From the NCBI GenBank assembly GCA_012064415.1, contig SSNU01000111.1, positions 1 through 52,693 on the forward strand: a stretch of DNA of 52,693 nt. Reading direction: 5' to 3'. Position numbers and translations under genes: made by a program. A model generated the notes under the pieces. That model worked only from the letters and a program-made list of their open reading frames with translations. It had not been told where the DNA came from and did no database searches. Of this stretch, positions 1 to 20,960 are shown in pieces. The DNA is from Gyrodactylus bullatarudis. Its lineage: Eukaryota; Platyhelminthes; Monogenea; Gyrodactylidea; Gyrodactylidae. The first letter of the stretch is position 1; each line of letters opens with the position of its first letter.

Positions 1-580
1 CAAGATACGATGAACCCGAGTAGAATACGAATTGAATCCTGATCTACAAAATATAGTCTGATTTGATTAAACTTGTTTGTTCTTTATTCTTTCTAAATTT
101 TCATTAGTTGAAGATTCTTGTGTTTCTATGGGAATTTTTCCATTCAGTCTTCAAAAAATATTACTAAACTTCCCAAAAAATGGATGAGAGTTAAACTATT
201 CTGCGTTATCACTTTCAGTAGGAGCATGAAATTTTTTGGAAATCTGGTGATATTTTGTCCCGCTATAAATAAGTTATTGAGTTGAAATTTCAACGTTGGT
301 TTATTCCCCTCATCTTCATTTATTATTCTCGACCATGTCTTTAATGCTTCTGTAACAACTTATTAATAAGATTAACAATGTTATGTAAATTGTCACATAG
401 TAAACAAATAATTTTTATGTTTATTTTCATCATTTTATTATTTAGCAATATTAATCACTGACTCTTAAGTATTTTTTTGTTTGTATCCCGTACGGGAATA
501 TAAATTTATTTTCAATGAATTTCATAATTTTTCAATAGAATGTATTTTTTTATCAAAGTCTCGAAATTTTCTGAAGCTTT

Positions 581-1060
581 TTTGGAAACCGGTTCAAAAG
601 AAGCACTTACACCGATTTAGGAAAAAATTTTGAAAAAATAGTTTTTGGAATGAATTTTTCAAACTTTGATTGCAAAATATTCGTTGATCTCAAGGTTTAA
701 GAGGAATCAAACTTTATTTTTCGATCGAAAAAGAAAATAAAATTTTTCGTAGGAAACAGTCCATTATCATGCTAAAGTCAACTTCCCTTTTACAGGCCAT
801 TTTTACTGCTTGGAAGTTTAAAAAAATTAAGGGGATCCAAGATCAAATCAAATTTACGTTTGATTCTAAAATTGAATAGTAATAGTTGATTACTGTCTAC
901 TGATAATTCTGAAAATCATCTGTTGATCCCTCTTATACCTTGAGATCAACAAAATTTTGCACTCAAAGCTTAAAAAAGTAGAAGAATCGAAATTTAAAAT
1001 GTTTCTTAGTTCTTTCTTGAAAACTATTTTTTTCTAAAATCTTTTGTACCGGCTTGCAAA
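581..1060. repeat. Fold-back repeat abutting the membrane-protein exon
   Basis: The stretch 581-713 reappears in reverse complement at 921-1060. The outer ends (tttggaaaccggttcaaaag versus the reverse complement of 1041-1060) and the inner ends (gttgatctcaagg... at 684 versus 922-960) both align with scattered mismatches. This looks like an old fold-back or MITE insertion. Its right arm runs into the open frame that continues as the downstream exon, so the first dozen codons of that frame are repeat sequence and probably intronic. No coding content is visible in 1-580. Confidence 0.6.
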
Positions 1061-1087
1061 TAAATCTTCATTACCAAATTCATCAAG

Positions 1088-2160
1088 AACAGCTGTATAT
1101 TCTGCCTATTTTGAAAATTTAAATTCTAAAGAAAACACAATTTTCAAATTTCTTTTTCAAGAATCAATCCACCAAAATTGCAAAGAAGATGAATTTGACT
1201 GCGGACCTCTGGAAAAGACTCAAAATCAGTCTCGACTTTGCATTTATAATCAAGCTAAATGTGATACCGTCTTAAATTGTCCCCTATTCAATGACGAAAA
1301 ACCAGTGAACAGTTATCCGAAAGAAACTCTTCCATTCAATCTCATTGGGAAGAATCTGTTTCCCAAGGAAGAGGAAGAGAGTTCAATAGATAAAAATGAT
1401 GTATGCCAAGAGTATAAGATACTCGGTATTTCGAATAAATTTGGTGAATCATCAGATCATACCATCTTCTCAAATTATGATTTGAGTTATCCCAAATTTT
1501 TCGGTAAGACTACTCATTTTATTCAATTTCACAATAATTTTGTATTTTTCTAATGACACAATGAAAAAATTTCAATTTCAAGCGATATAACAGTAAAAAT
1601 AATTTGGCATAAAAGTTCAGAGTATTCAAGTATTTGCAACCTATTTATCACAAAATTTATTTTAGATTCCTTGTTTTACTTATTCGGAATTCTCTAATCT
1701 TTTAAGACCAAATTCGAAATTTTTATCTATTGTTGACCGTAAATTTCAGTTTTTCGAAAATTGATTCAATTCACTGTGTCTTTGGAAAAATATTGTGGTT
1801 TTTTGTAAAAACAGTTAATTCTCATCTCAACTTGCTTTAAATATAAAATTTTATATTCATAGCCTGAAACTTTTTTTTGAAGGCATAATTTTAAAGAAAA
1901 TTGAAACGCTCGGACCAACCAAATCCATATTGATATCAGTGATATTCATGACAATTTTCCTATGTCTAACCTTCTTCCTTATCAAGCGTTGTTGCAAGGA
2001 AAATTGCAGGAGAAAGCCTCATACAAATATTAACTATCATCAAGTTACAGGAAACACATTTAATCATGAAATTCCCTCTCGTTTTCAACAGACACCATGC
2101 TACTATAATATTTGTCACAAGCCTTCAACTGCATCGTTGACCACTTCCTATTCGAGTTGA
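1088..2160 (+). CDS. Single-pass membrane protein with CUB end and LDLa-like module (Neto-like), 3' exons only
   Basis: This is the 3' part of a gene whose upstream exons are not visible. Exon A starts near 1088 or 1093 (two candidate AG acceptors) and ends at 1503 before gtaag. The last exon is 1883-2160 and the splice keeps frame. Exon A begins with a stretch like the last strand of a CUB domain (VYSAYFE). Next comes an LDL-receptor class A-like module (C-x-E/D-x-F-D-C, then CIYNQAKCD and NCPLFNDE), in which the usual sixth cysteine is not evident. The last exon encodes a hydrophobic segment of about 20 residues (LISVIFMTIFLCLTFFLI) followed by RCC and a basic, roughly 50-residue tail. LDLa, linker, membrane segment and short tail in that order suggest a Neto-type receptor auxiliary subunit, but without the upstream CUB domains this stays tentative. 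An AATAAA lies 88 nt after the stop. Confidence 0.5.
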
Positions 2161-2247
2161 AAAAATGCTCATAGAAATCATGTTTGTTAAATGAATGTTG
2201 ATTGTCTAAGCCAAGATGTATATTTCTTTTTGCTTCATCATTTTCTG

Positions 2248-2253
2248 AATAAA
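2248..2253 (+). terminator. Poly(A) signal AATAAA of the membrane-protein gene
   Basis: A canonical AATAAA lies 88 nt downstream of the TGA stop at 2158-2160 on the same strand. It is the first such hexamer after the stop. Confidence 0.55.
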
Positions 2254-2322
2254 CTTTTAACTTCACAGAAAAACATTTTTTTCATTCAGGTATCTACTTC
2301 AAAGTAAGTATGGCCAAAATAA

Positions 2323-2402
2323 TATTTTTTATTATATATTTATATATTATATAATATAATATAATTTATATTATATATTATATATTTTTATACTATTTAT
2401 AA
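2323..2402. repeat. AT-rich simple repeat (tatata/tataat runs)
   Basis: About 80 bases are almost only A and T in irregular TATAT and ATATAAT units. It separates the 3' UTR of the upstream gene from the transposon fragment. No function is implied. Confidence 0.8.
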
Positions 2403-2512
2403 AAACAAAAAATAAGACTCTAATAATCAGAGTTTTTTTGGGGGTAAGGTCCTTCTCATTTTCAGAATTGTCTTGCTTTGTTTGAGATGTAATTTATTTC
2501 AGATAAAGTATA

Positions 2513-2767
2513 CTATAGTATAGTAAAAAAAAACTGATTCCACATTTTTCTAAGAAATTTTGAACCTCTCAGCTTATTACGTTTGTTAACAAGATCTTTC
2601 AAATTTCTAACAATTGGCCGGTAATCTTTGGCTACTATTCCAACTTTTTCATAAAAATCTATCAATTTATCAGCAACCTGACACCTGAAATTTGATTTTT
2701 CTTTTGTTGGATGCGGTCCTGCTTTTAGTTTAAGAAGGTTATAAACGTCTAAATTTGTTGGAAGCAT
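2513..2767 (-). pseudogene. Fragment of transposon-associated protein (N-terminal part)
   Basis: An 84-codon open frame begins with MLPTNLDVYN. It has the spacing (LPT...V...; VADKLIDFYEK; a basic helix with LKDLVNKRNKL) that I recall from the N-terminal part of a multicopy invertebrate protein family. The C-terminal part of that family is represented here by the frame at 51076-51983. The frame stops after a basic stretch, with no continuation in any nearby frame, so it looks like an isolated exon or remnant. The assignment is by remembered pattern only, and a small unrelated gene cannot be excluded. Confidence 0.3.
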
Positions 2768-4194
2768 GGTGAGAGGAAGAGGTTGAGGTTTTCAAGCTCA
2801 TTATTAATTTGCCACATTGTTTGACAGGGCATTGTGATGATGTTAATTGATTACTTTATGAGTTTATAAATATTTAAAAATTTTCAATTTAATTAGGCAA
2901 TTAAAACAAAAATAAGTATAATTTGAATACATGAATTATTCTCTTTCTTTTAAGCCATCGTAAGTGATGTTTTATCATATTACTGGAGATTCGGTTTTGT
3001 GCGCGAAAAATCTATGGTGGCAATTCAAATCACGAAAACTAATTTTTGTAATTTATAGTAACTTGAAGACATATCAAACTATAATTTTGATAGTTTTGGC
3101 ATTTTCATCAAATTTTCTATCATAATTCATCTGACCCGAGCGATATTTAAATTTCATCTATCTCTAAGTATAGAACCATTTTTTAATATTCTTCAATTCT
3201 ACAATCTTATCGTAAATTTAACTATGGATAATATTTTCCAAAGTGAATTTTGATAAAATCAAAGAAAAATTTGAAAGAGTTCTGCTTTTCGCTATTGAGC
3301 TGTAGATAAAAGTTTCTCTAATTTATGACAATTCCCAAGATCGTATCTATTAAAACTACGAAAAACCTAATTCTATTTACATAATAGACGAAATATTCTT
3401 GATAAATGAAAATTGAACAGAAAATCACTATGGGTTAGAGATCATCTAAAATATCATTTCTGGGATTTATATGAGGATTAAGAAGCTGAACTACTTCCTT
3501 AAACTTGGCTAATTATATCTTATCCTAGAATCTTTAATTATTTTAGAACTGGTCATCTTCCAAGCGTTTATCAAAATTAGTGTTCCAGAGTCATATTATG
3601 ATGAAAAGTCATTCGATAAATTTTATTTTAAAATAAATTTTCTTGAAAATAATTCGGTTTTTTTCTTGTATTTATTTATTTTGGCTGAAAAAAGTTTCAA
3701 TAGAACAAATTAAAGAATTTATCTTGATTGTTGTAATAATAATTGCATAAAATCGCATAGTGTATGTATTTTAATGAGTTCACTGTACATTCTTGTAAAA
3801 GTCTTCTATGCAAAATACACCTCTGATTCTTTATAATAATAAGTTATTATTAATAACTTTAAGATAATAAGATTATACAATAAGTATATATATATGTACG
3901 GGTATATATAAGATACACTTTTTACCTGAAAGTCAGTTCAAATTTCCGTTTATGCAGTAGGGGTTTTAAAAAGATCCCAGTTGATAATAAACAAACAATA
4001 CTATTATTCACTATTTTTTCAAATTACATTCATTATTAATACTTGGCTTAAAGAATCTGTTCTTTTTGTGCAAGTGAATAAGTTCTTGGCTGTGACTTTG
4101 ACAAGATTGAAATTTAAATGTTTTGGAATGCAAATATTAAAAAAAATTATTTCAAATTACTCTCGGGATGAGGGGCGGGAGTTTGAGATGGGTT
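2768..4194. other. Intergenic: no gene seen; HR38 3' UTR at right
   Basis: I see no convincing coding sequence. The right part is probably the 3' UTR of HR38, which is read leftwards. The reverse complement of 3671-3680 holds two overlapping AATAAA hexamers that could end that transcript, about 520 nt past its stop. Short TA repeats lie at 3886-3912. Confidence 0.5.
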
Positions 4195-13393
<9,199 letters not shown>

Positions 13394-15389
13394 CTAACAT
13401 TAGAGAAAAAACATGTTAATTTCAATGGAATCAAATTTCCTTGGATCTGAATTCCTGTATACTATCAATGAGTTTACTTTACAAATCGATTATTTTCATT
13501 CGGAATATTTAAATAAATAAATAGAAAAACTCTATTTTTCAAACTACCAGAATAGATTTGCTCGAAAAAAGAAAGGTATTTGATGAGTGAGCAAAGGAGT
13601 GTGTATATTTTACTAACATTGAGTTCATTCAATTTAAAAAAGAATAGAAATACAATTGTAAAATATTTGAGATGGACTCTAGTCTTTTTTTTCTTCATTG
13701 ATACCAATATGTATAGATATATATATTTATTCAATGAAATTGATAAACTCTCTTAGATTATTTGGTTTTCAACACAGCCAAATATATAATATGCTAAAAC
13801 AAAGTGAATGCAAAAAAATTAATTTCACTCTCTAAATTTGAACTGTTAAGAATTGCCGCTTACATAGAAAGATTGAAAAAATAAAAATTTGACTAACTTT
13901 TTCCATATTCAAATAATTTTCTTTGATTTTTCGATTGTCTTTTAAAAGGTTTGCCTTTTTATTTTCATGGGACACTGATGATTCTTAGCCAACTGCATTT
14001 CTAATAAATCCAAAAGTTTGAGTTAAATCCATAGAGAAATATGAAAAGATCCTGAAACGCAGTAAAAATGATATTCCTTTTTTCACAGCAGATGGAACCA
14101 ACTATCAAGGATGGTTGAGGGGGAAAAGGGTTTTTTCGTGTTTTTTCCGCAAAATAAAATGAATAAAAAAACAATAAAAAAAATATTTCCTTCCACTATA
14201 TAAATACAAATGTGTATGTATGCAGAGTTGTGCAGAATGGGCTTTGGATATCTTTGGAGAGAAAAATAACAATATTTTTTGAGGTTATATTTGAAATTTT
14301 TATCTCATCTGTATAAATATGAATTGTGTATAAGGATCTATTTAAAAAGTAGTAAAGTTATAGAAAGTATGTAGCTTCACATAGCCATACAGGATACATG
14401 TAACTGTACTGCATGTAAAAATGATGAAGAAAATAGGGTTTTCTACATGAATCTATTTTAGGTAGGAATTTTCTTCATCTCGTAGAAAAGCCACATTCTA
14501 GGTATACAATATACAAGATGTATATACAAATTGTAGTAGTATTAGGTTATGTTTTCTCATTTAGCACAACGCCCACGTAAAAAAGTTCAACACTATATTC
14601 ATTCAAAAAATAATGATAATCCTTCTTGTATGGGTTATATTGAGTGAATTGTAGTCTTTACAGTAGTCATTACTTGTATGGGTCTATTCAGAAAGAGGCA
14701 CCATATAAAATATATATATTTTTGATATATTATAATATTCATGTATTGGTCAGTGAGTGTATGATTTATTTAGATTCATATTTTTTAAATGATGATTTTT
14801 ATGCGATGAACAGGTTGTTTCATACGGCTACTATTGAGTAGAGACTTGGATGATGTAACTAATGAGAACTACTAGCATCATAATATCAAAAACAAAAATT
14901 TCATAGTTGAAGATATTCGGAACAAAGATACTAGAAATGCAGAAATTTGCTATTAATGCACCTAGGTTCAGCTTCAAAGTTCTGAAGTCAAATTTTCTAA
15001 ATATTTTGGAAACCGATTGGAGGCATTAGAAATTAGGTAGTGAATTATTTATTCGCTCATGTGTAAACCAAAGACTTTAAAAGGTCAATCTTAGTAAGGA
15101 TCAAGTTGGAATCATGAGATACAATCATCTGGAATACGTTATTCTTAATAATTTATCGTTACCTACAATAAATGTATATTGAGAGAAAGAACATGAACTG
15201 ATTGATTGATTGATTACATCATGGTGTTCGAGATATCAAGATTCCCTAGAATGTAAAACTATGATGGATCATGATGATGATCCATTCCAAGTTGTTTTTA
15301 TATGCGTAAAGTACAAGTTGTTGCTAACAAAAGTTATTGGAAAAGTTGTAAGAATGAATTATATTGGCATCACTATTGTCTGATGAGTT
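13394..15389. other. Upstream of HR38: no coding sequence recognised
   Basis: AT-rich DNA with several TATA-like runs and short chance frames. It lies immediately upstream of the first visible HR38 exon, so it should contain an intron and possibly the 5' leader exon or promoter. I could not identify them. Confidence 0.5.
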
Positions 15390-16985
15390 ATTTCACTTAC
15401 ATTTCGTTTATATATGTTGTGGTGTTTGAATATATGCCAAGCACATCCTTTAAAAGACTTATATGATTTGTATTATTAATCTGTTGTTTATCTTTTACCC
15501 CATGAGCCAGATATTATAGTTCACCCAACTGAATAAAGTCCCAATACGTCTACACTTCTTACTTGCCCAATACCCATAGCCTAGTCCATAACAATATATA
15601 TTTACTTCAAAAGTTGAATTGACCATATAAGAAATTAGTTGGGCAATTCAATCACTCTTGTTACACTCTCAAAAGTATGAGGAAAATAACATTTGATAAT
15701 TGCATTTTCAACAATAAGTAAGATTAGATATATTTCATTTAGTACAGTAACGCAAGTTGATATGAAGTTGGAAATCTGACCTACCGATAACATGGGAATT
15801 GTGAATGAAAGAGGAGGCCAGATTGTTTAAAAAAAATTTTCCAAGATATTGCCAAGTTTTTTTAACTTTAAGCTTAAAGTTTTTATTGATTTAAAAAGTC
15901 AAAAAAATCTTTGAAGGATCAAAATTGGATAAGATAGCTGAGTATCACCAAAAAAAATAAGAAAGATCCGCCATTTCTGAGGGATTTTGATATATGAAAT
16001 TTTCATAGATTTTCAAGAAATAAAAATTCAACTCCCAAACGATTATGAGATGAAGCAATAAATAAGATTTAGCATAATCGATTCTCTCTGATTTTGATCC
16101 TGAAAAACCTATTTTGACCATTCTACAACTTCAGTCAATGAAAATTTTCAGTTCAAAGTTCAAAAAATCCTGTATGTAAAGCTAATTGATATGAAGTTGG
16201 GAATCTATGATTTTTACAGAAATCTCGATTTTTTCATCAAGACTTCGAATTTTTAGAGATTTTTTGGAATCCTCCTTTTACTATTCGAAGAAAAAAATTC
16301 TGAAAAAAAAATTATTTTTATGAAAAATATGGTCATTTTTCCAACTCCCATTTGGCGCCAAAATCCCATTTTTCAAACTTTGAGCTGAAAATTTTTATTG
16401 ATTTGAAAGTGGAAGGCTCATCGAAAGAGTTTTTCAGGATCAAGATTAGACAAGAAAATCAATTCAACTGAATCTGATCTTATGCATAATCAAATTATCG
16501 TTTGGTAGCGGAATTTCGATTTTTTGATCATTTTCACTACTTGAAAATCAATGAAATTTCGATAATTCAAAATCTCTCGAAAATGGGGAAACTGTCGATA
16601 ATTTGACGGTGCTATTCAGCTTTATTATCTAATCTTGACCCTGAAAAACTCTTCCGATCAGCCTCCCACTTTCAAATAAAAATTTTCAGCTCAAAGTTCG
16701 AAAAAATGGGATTTTGGGAATTTGAAAAATTACCATATTTTAATTTCAAAATAATTTTTTCCTCAAATGGTAAAAGTGGGAAACATGAGTAGGATTCCAA
16801 AAAATCTCTTACAAATTCGAATGCTTGTCGAAAAATCATAGATTCCCAACTTCATATCAACCAACTTTAGATTACAAATATGTCACATCTTTATACCTTT
16901 GTTCTGAATGATCTAAACTAAATCCTGAATTACATTCATGAAAATGAATGCTGGATGGCCAGGTTGATTGAGAAAGAGTTTATAA
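15390..16985. repeat. Repeat block, copy 1 of a recent duplication
   Basis: Bases 15594-16985 recur at 22789-24180 with a constant offset of 7195. By eye I found one mismatch (a G in copy 1, an A in copy 2, at 16607/23802) and no indel. A further 26 bp at 15390-15415 matches 22765-22790. Copy 2 lacks about 180 bp between those points, with the junction inside a TATATAT run. The block carries two fold-back families and no open coding frame. Confidence 0.9.
16186..16860. repeat. Fold-back (palindromic) element, ends ttgatatgaagttgggaatc
   Basis: The left end ttgatatgaagttgggaatc at 16186 is mirrored by gattcccaacttcatatcaa ending at 16860, and long interior stretches also pair. Examples are cccatttttcaaactttgagctg versus its complement near 16690, and ggatcaagattagacaag versus its complement near 16640. 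It would fold into a hairpin of about 320 bp per arm. No coding frame is present, which fits a non-autonomous MITE or foldback transposon. Confidence 0.85.
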
Positions 16986-17160
16986 CATGGGAATTGTGAA
17001 TGAAAGAGGAGGCCAGATTGTTTCACAAAAATTTTCCAAGATATTGCCAAGTTTTTTCAACTTTATTCTTGAAATTTTTTTTTGATTTAAAAGGTCAAAA
17101 GAATTTTTTAGGATAAAAATTGCATAAGAATTGTAGCTGAATATCGCCAAAAAATTGATT
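16981..17160. repeat. Direct repeat of the 15785-15960 segment
   Basis: From acatgggaattgtgaatgaa onward this repeats the segment starting near 15788 with perhaps 10-15% mismatches. The fold-back at 16186-16860 is therefore bracketed by related direct copies. Copy 2 of the duplication does not include this segment and diverges at 24181. Confidence 0.75.
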
Positions 17161-20100
17161 GATCCTTACCTTTATCTGATGTATTGAACTCGTTTAAGGT
17201 TATTCGATGGGATACAAGAGTAAATACCATAATCATACTAGAATACATTCTAGATCAATTGTTACTGATAGGGTTGTACAATTTGCGTCAGATCATCAAA
17301 CGTTTCGATAACTAGATGGTCAAAGATCCGAATGAACTCTGATTTATTTCCTGATCTAGGCCGATAGGATCACTTAGGCTCTTAGATATAGATTAAATTC
17401 ATTTTTTATTTTTAACAATTTTTGGTCAATACGCATGTAGACTCGATATAATTAAGGTATATTTTACTGTTATTAATCTATTATTTTCTAATGTTAAGAA
17501 GGCTGAATTACTCGATCTTATAATGTCTATAATCTTGCTCTGATAATCATATTCCTTAAGTGAATAGAAACCAAAATGTAGTAGTATATAACAGAGAGAA
17601 AACATTACTTATCATATGATCTTTTTTAGACATCATTTAATGTATACATATTTATTATTACACGGAGATATCTGGAAATGTATGTAAAGTTTGTAAGGAA
17701 TATTCTTATTTTAGATTCCACATCATGATCAGGCAAGCAGTAGACTTGAAATATAATATTCACTTGTCTGAAAGTTACAACCGTTCTTGTATAAATCTGA
17801 TAGCTTTTATAATAAAAAAAACTGTAATCATTTTTTATCAATCCTTTTAGCTGCATGTTATCTATACTATACTATAAAATTTATATTATACATACAGACC
17901 TAGTCTTGTGTGTGCAAAATTCATGATTCCGCCTCTAATCTAAAAATCTGAAATAATCTCTAAAATTGGATTCGACATTAGATTGTATGAAGAAAATGAA
18001 TCAATTTTCGAAATCAGAAGTTTAATCCATTTTAAAGCTAGTTGTGATATGAAGATGGGAATTTATGATTTTTTAATCAAGATTTTTGGATTCTAGATCA
18101 TGAGCCCCCTTAATAAATTAATTTTTGAGAATATTATAATGGCATATTTCAATTATCGAGTTAGCGCCATTTTTACACTTTTTTAGATTTAATCCTTAAA
18201 GACCCAGAGAAATTTTTTAAAGGTACATAGCTGAGATTGAATATTTAGTAGGGTTTTAGAATATGCTGATAACGAATATGCAATTTTTTTCAAAAACCAC
18301 GCTTTAGTTTAGAAGATTAGTCACAAAAAATGACCATTTTTAGACCTTTAAAATGGCTAACTTTATTGTTTCAAGAGACGACATAAAGGTGATAACATAT
18401 TTGAATTCTACGGGTATTGTTTCTCGATAAAAGTTTCTTTCATTTTTGTCTTCGATCTCAAAAAAACGTTCTTTATATTTTTAAGGAAATTTTAATATTT
18501 TTTTCAATTGAACGATGAAAAATTTGTCACAATTTTCTTGGCGATAATCAGTCTCAACTTCCTTTGCTCAAGAACATGGAAAAGTCTAAATTCCAACAAA
18601 ATACCAAGAAGTATGTCTTCACTTCACTTGCGCTGTTCGAAGATGATCACGTTAATTTATAGAAACATCTTTAAAACATCCTTGCCTAGGCGTTAAGATA
18701 AACTTCATGAGGTTCATTTAACCTGTTCGGATCATCATATCATTGAAAATATCTCATCTAACATAACACAAGATTAATTACTGAAATTTTTTCACTTTTT
18801 CAAACGACTTGCATTCACGTATGATAGATCATCATTCCTCATTCATCTTGTCCAAGTTTATCAAAGAGAAATCTTTTCATGTTTCACTTCAAAGCCTTCT
18901 TTTTTCCTTCAGTAACCCACTACAACCCCTCCCTTTCCATCATGTCCAAGTCCATAGTAATAAGATTGCTTATTTCTTTGAATATGCCTTCAAAACTAAA
19001 ACCTAGAGATATTATTTCTTCCCCCTTTTGAAGAGGAACGAAAATTTTGGATGAAAACCAGAAACTATTCAACATCATATACAATCATTGGATAGGGGGA
19101 AATTTCAAAAAGGCAAAAAAGTTTTTCTTCTTTCTTTCTTTCGAGGAAAAGATTGATTGAAAAATGAAAACTTCCCTGTCTAATGAGCTTTATTTGTTTG
19201 CTAATTTTTTTGTTTCCAGAACTAATTAGGTTACAAGCAAAACAAGAAGAAGGTATAAACACGCCTCTATTACCAAAAGCATCCGATCTTTTTTATAAGA
19301 TCTAGTTTTCAAATCCTTGGCTTATGACTTTATTCAAACTGTTTTAGAAACTTAAATTCCTAAGAGTTAGTCAGTTAATAATTGGAGCGAATAAATTTGA
19401 AATTTATTCTTTTTTTTCACAAATAAAATCCTGAATGTAAAAAGTGCAAGCCATTCTATATTTTAAAGGCTTAGTGTGAGAATAAATCACTATACACACT
19501 CGGGTACATGCATGCCAAAACTAATGAGCGGGTATTACACCTTTCAGAAATGTGTAAATTACTAAACTAATGAATAAATCTAGTGAAGTTGTTCACTTGT
19601 AAGAGAAAAAAGAATATACATAGCATATCTATTATACATACTCCCTTATTATTAGTAGTATACATGCCTGGAATTTCTTTCTTCTATTTAAAAAAAAATA
19701 GAAAATTGGGCAATTTGACGTTTTGCTTCCATGAGGGAAACTTTCATTTAGTGAATGTAGTAGAGAGCTTCTACCCATTTTCCAGTGTGTGAAAAAATTT
19801 ACATCCCCATCTAATTTGCCCACTAGTGCCATGCCAATACATGTTCATACGTATACAGTGTATATTTTTTTATTGAAAGGTAAAATAACAGGGCTATCAT
19901 AACGATGAGAAAACAACAGGTTGATATAATGTAGAAAGGGGTGGGTAGGGGTAAAATACAGTTCAAAATTCTTCCCTTAAAATAGACAGAAGCTGAAGAT
20001 GAATGAATTCTGCTTTTGTTATACAACTGACAATATTTCCTCGTCTAATTAACTGCATTGGAAAGGGAATTCTTATTATTGTTGACAATTTTTCCTCTGT

Positions 20101-20297
20101 GTGGTCCTCTCAAAAAAAATAAGAAAATAATTCAACCTACAACTATTTTTAAGGAAGAAATTAATACTTTTTGTAAATAATTTTCTTCCTCTATATGAAA
20201 ATTATGAATCCTGTTCATGTGTAGAGCACAGATTTTCATTGAGCTTAAACTTTAATTTTTATTTCAAAAATTTACTATATGAGATATATAAAGTTCT
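17161..20297. other. Intergenic: no gene; one decayed fold-back end
   Basis: No coding sequence recognised. Near 18042 the sequence gtgatatgaagatgggaatt is a decayed version of the fold-back end found at 16186, with a few hundred bases of related interior sequence after it. The remainder is AT-rich and unassigned. Confidence 0.5.
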
Positions 20298-20960
20298 TTG
20301 ATATGAAGTTGGGAATCTATGATTTTTACGAAAAACTCGATTCAAATTTGTGAAAGATTTTTTTGAATCCTACCCAAGTTGTTCACTTTTACGATTTGAA
20401 AAATAAATTCTGGAAAAAATTATATTCATGAAAAATATGGTCATTTTTCAAATTTATATTTAGCGTCAAAATCCCATTTTTTCGAACCTTGAACTGAAAA
20501 TTTTTATTGATTTCAAAGTAAGAGAGTGATCCAAAGTTGATTTTCAGAATCAAAATAAAACAAGAAAGCCGAATATCGCCGAAAGATTTTCGAAAGATTC
20601 ACCATTTTCGAGGGATTTCAATTTGTCGAAATTTCATTTATTTTCCAGTAGTGAGAAATTTTCGGCGATATTCGGCTTTCTTGTTTTATTTTGATTCTGA
20701 AAATCAACTTTGGATCACTCTCTTACTTTGAAATCAATAAAAATTTTCAGTTCAAAGTTCGAAAAAATGGGATTTTGACGCTAAATATAAATTTGAAAAA
20801 TGACCATATTTTTCATGAAAATAATTTTTTCCAGAATTTATTTTTCAAATCGTAAAAGTGAACAACTTGGGTAAGATTCAAAAAAATCTTTCACAAATTT
20901 GAATTTTTGATGAAAAAATCGAGTTTTTTTTCAAATCATAGATTCCCAACTTCATATCAA
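20298..20960. repeat. Near-perfect fold-back element
   Basis: An inverted repeat with arms of about 300 bp and a loop near 20600-20640. The left arm (ttgatatgaagttgggaatc, then ggaaaaaattatattcatg, then aaaacaagaaagccgaatat) is answered by its complement, ending ttcatatcaa at 20960. It belongs to the same family as the element at 16186 but the two arms of this copy are more alike, suggesting a younger insertion or arm homogenisation. The short frame inside is a by-product of the repeat. Confidence 0.88.

Noticed and set aside
1044..1087. Coding start at 1044 for the membrane protein
   Set aside because: That frame starts with no ATG and its first codons are the arm of a fold-back repeat. The exon most likely begins at an acceptor near 1087-1092.
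20537..20731. Short open frames within the 20.3-21.0 kb region
   Set aside because: They are produced by the palindromic repeat; no start context or protein pattern.
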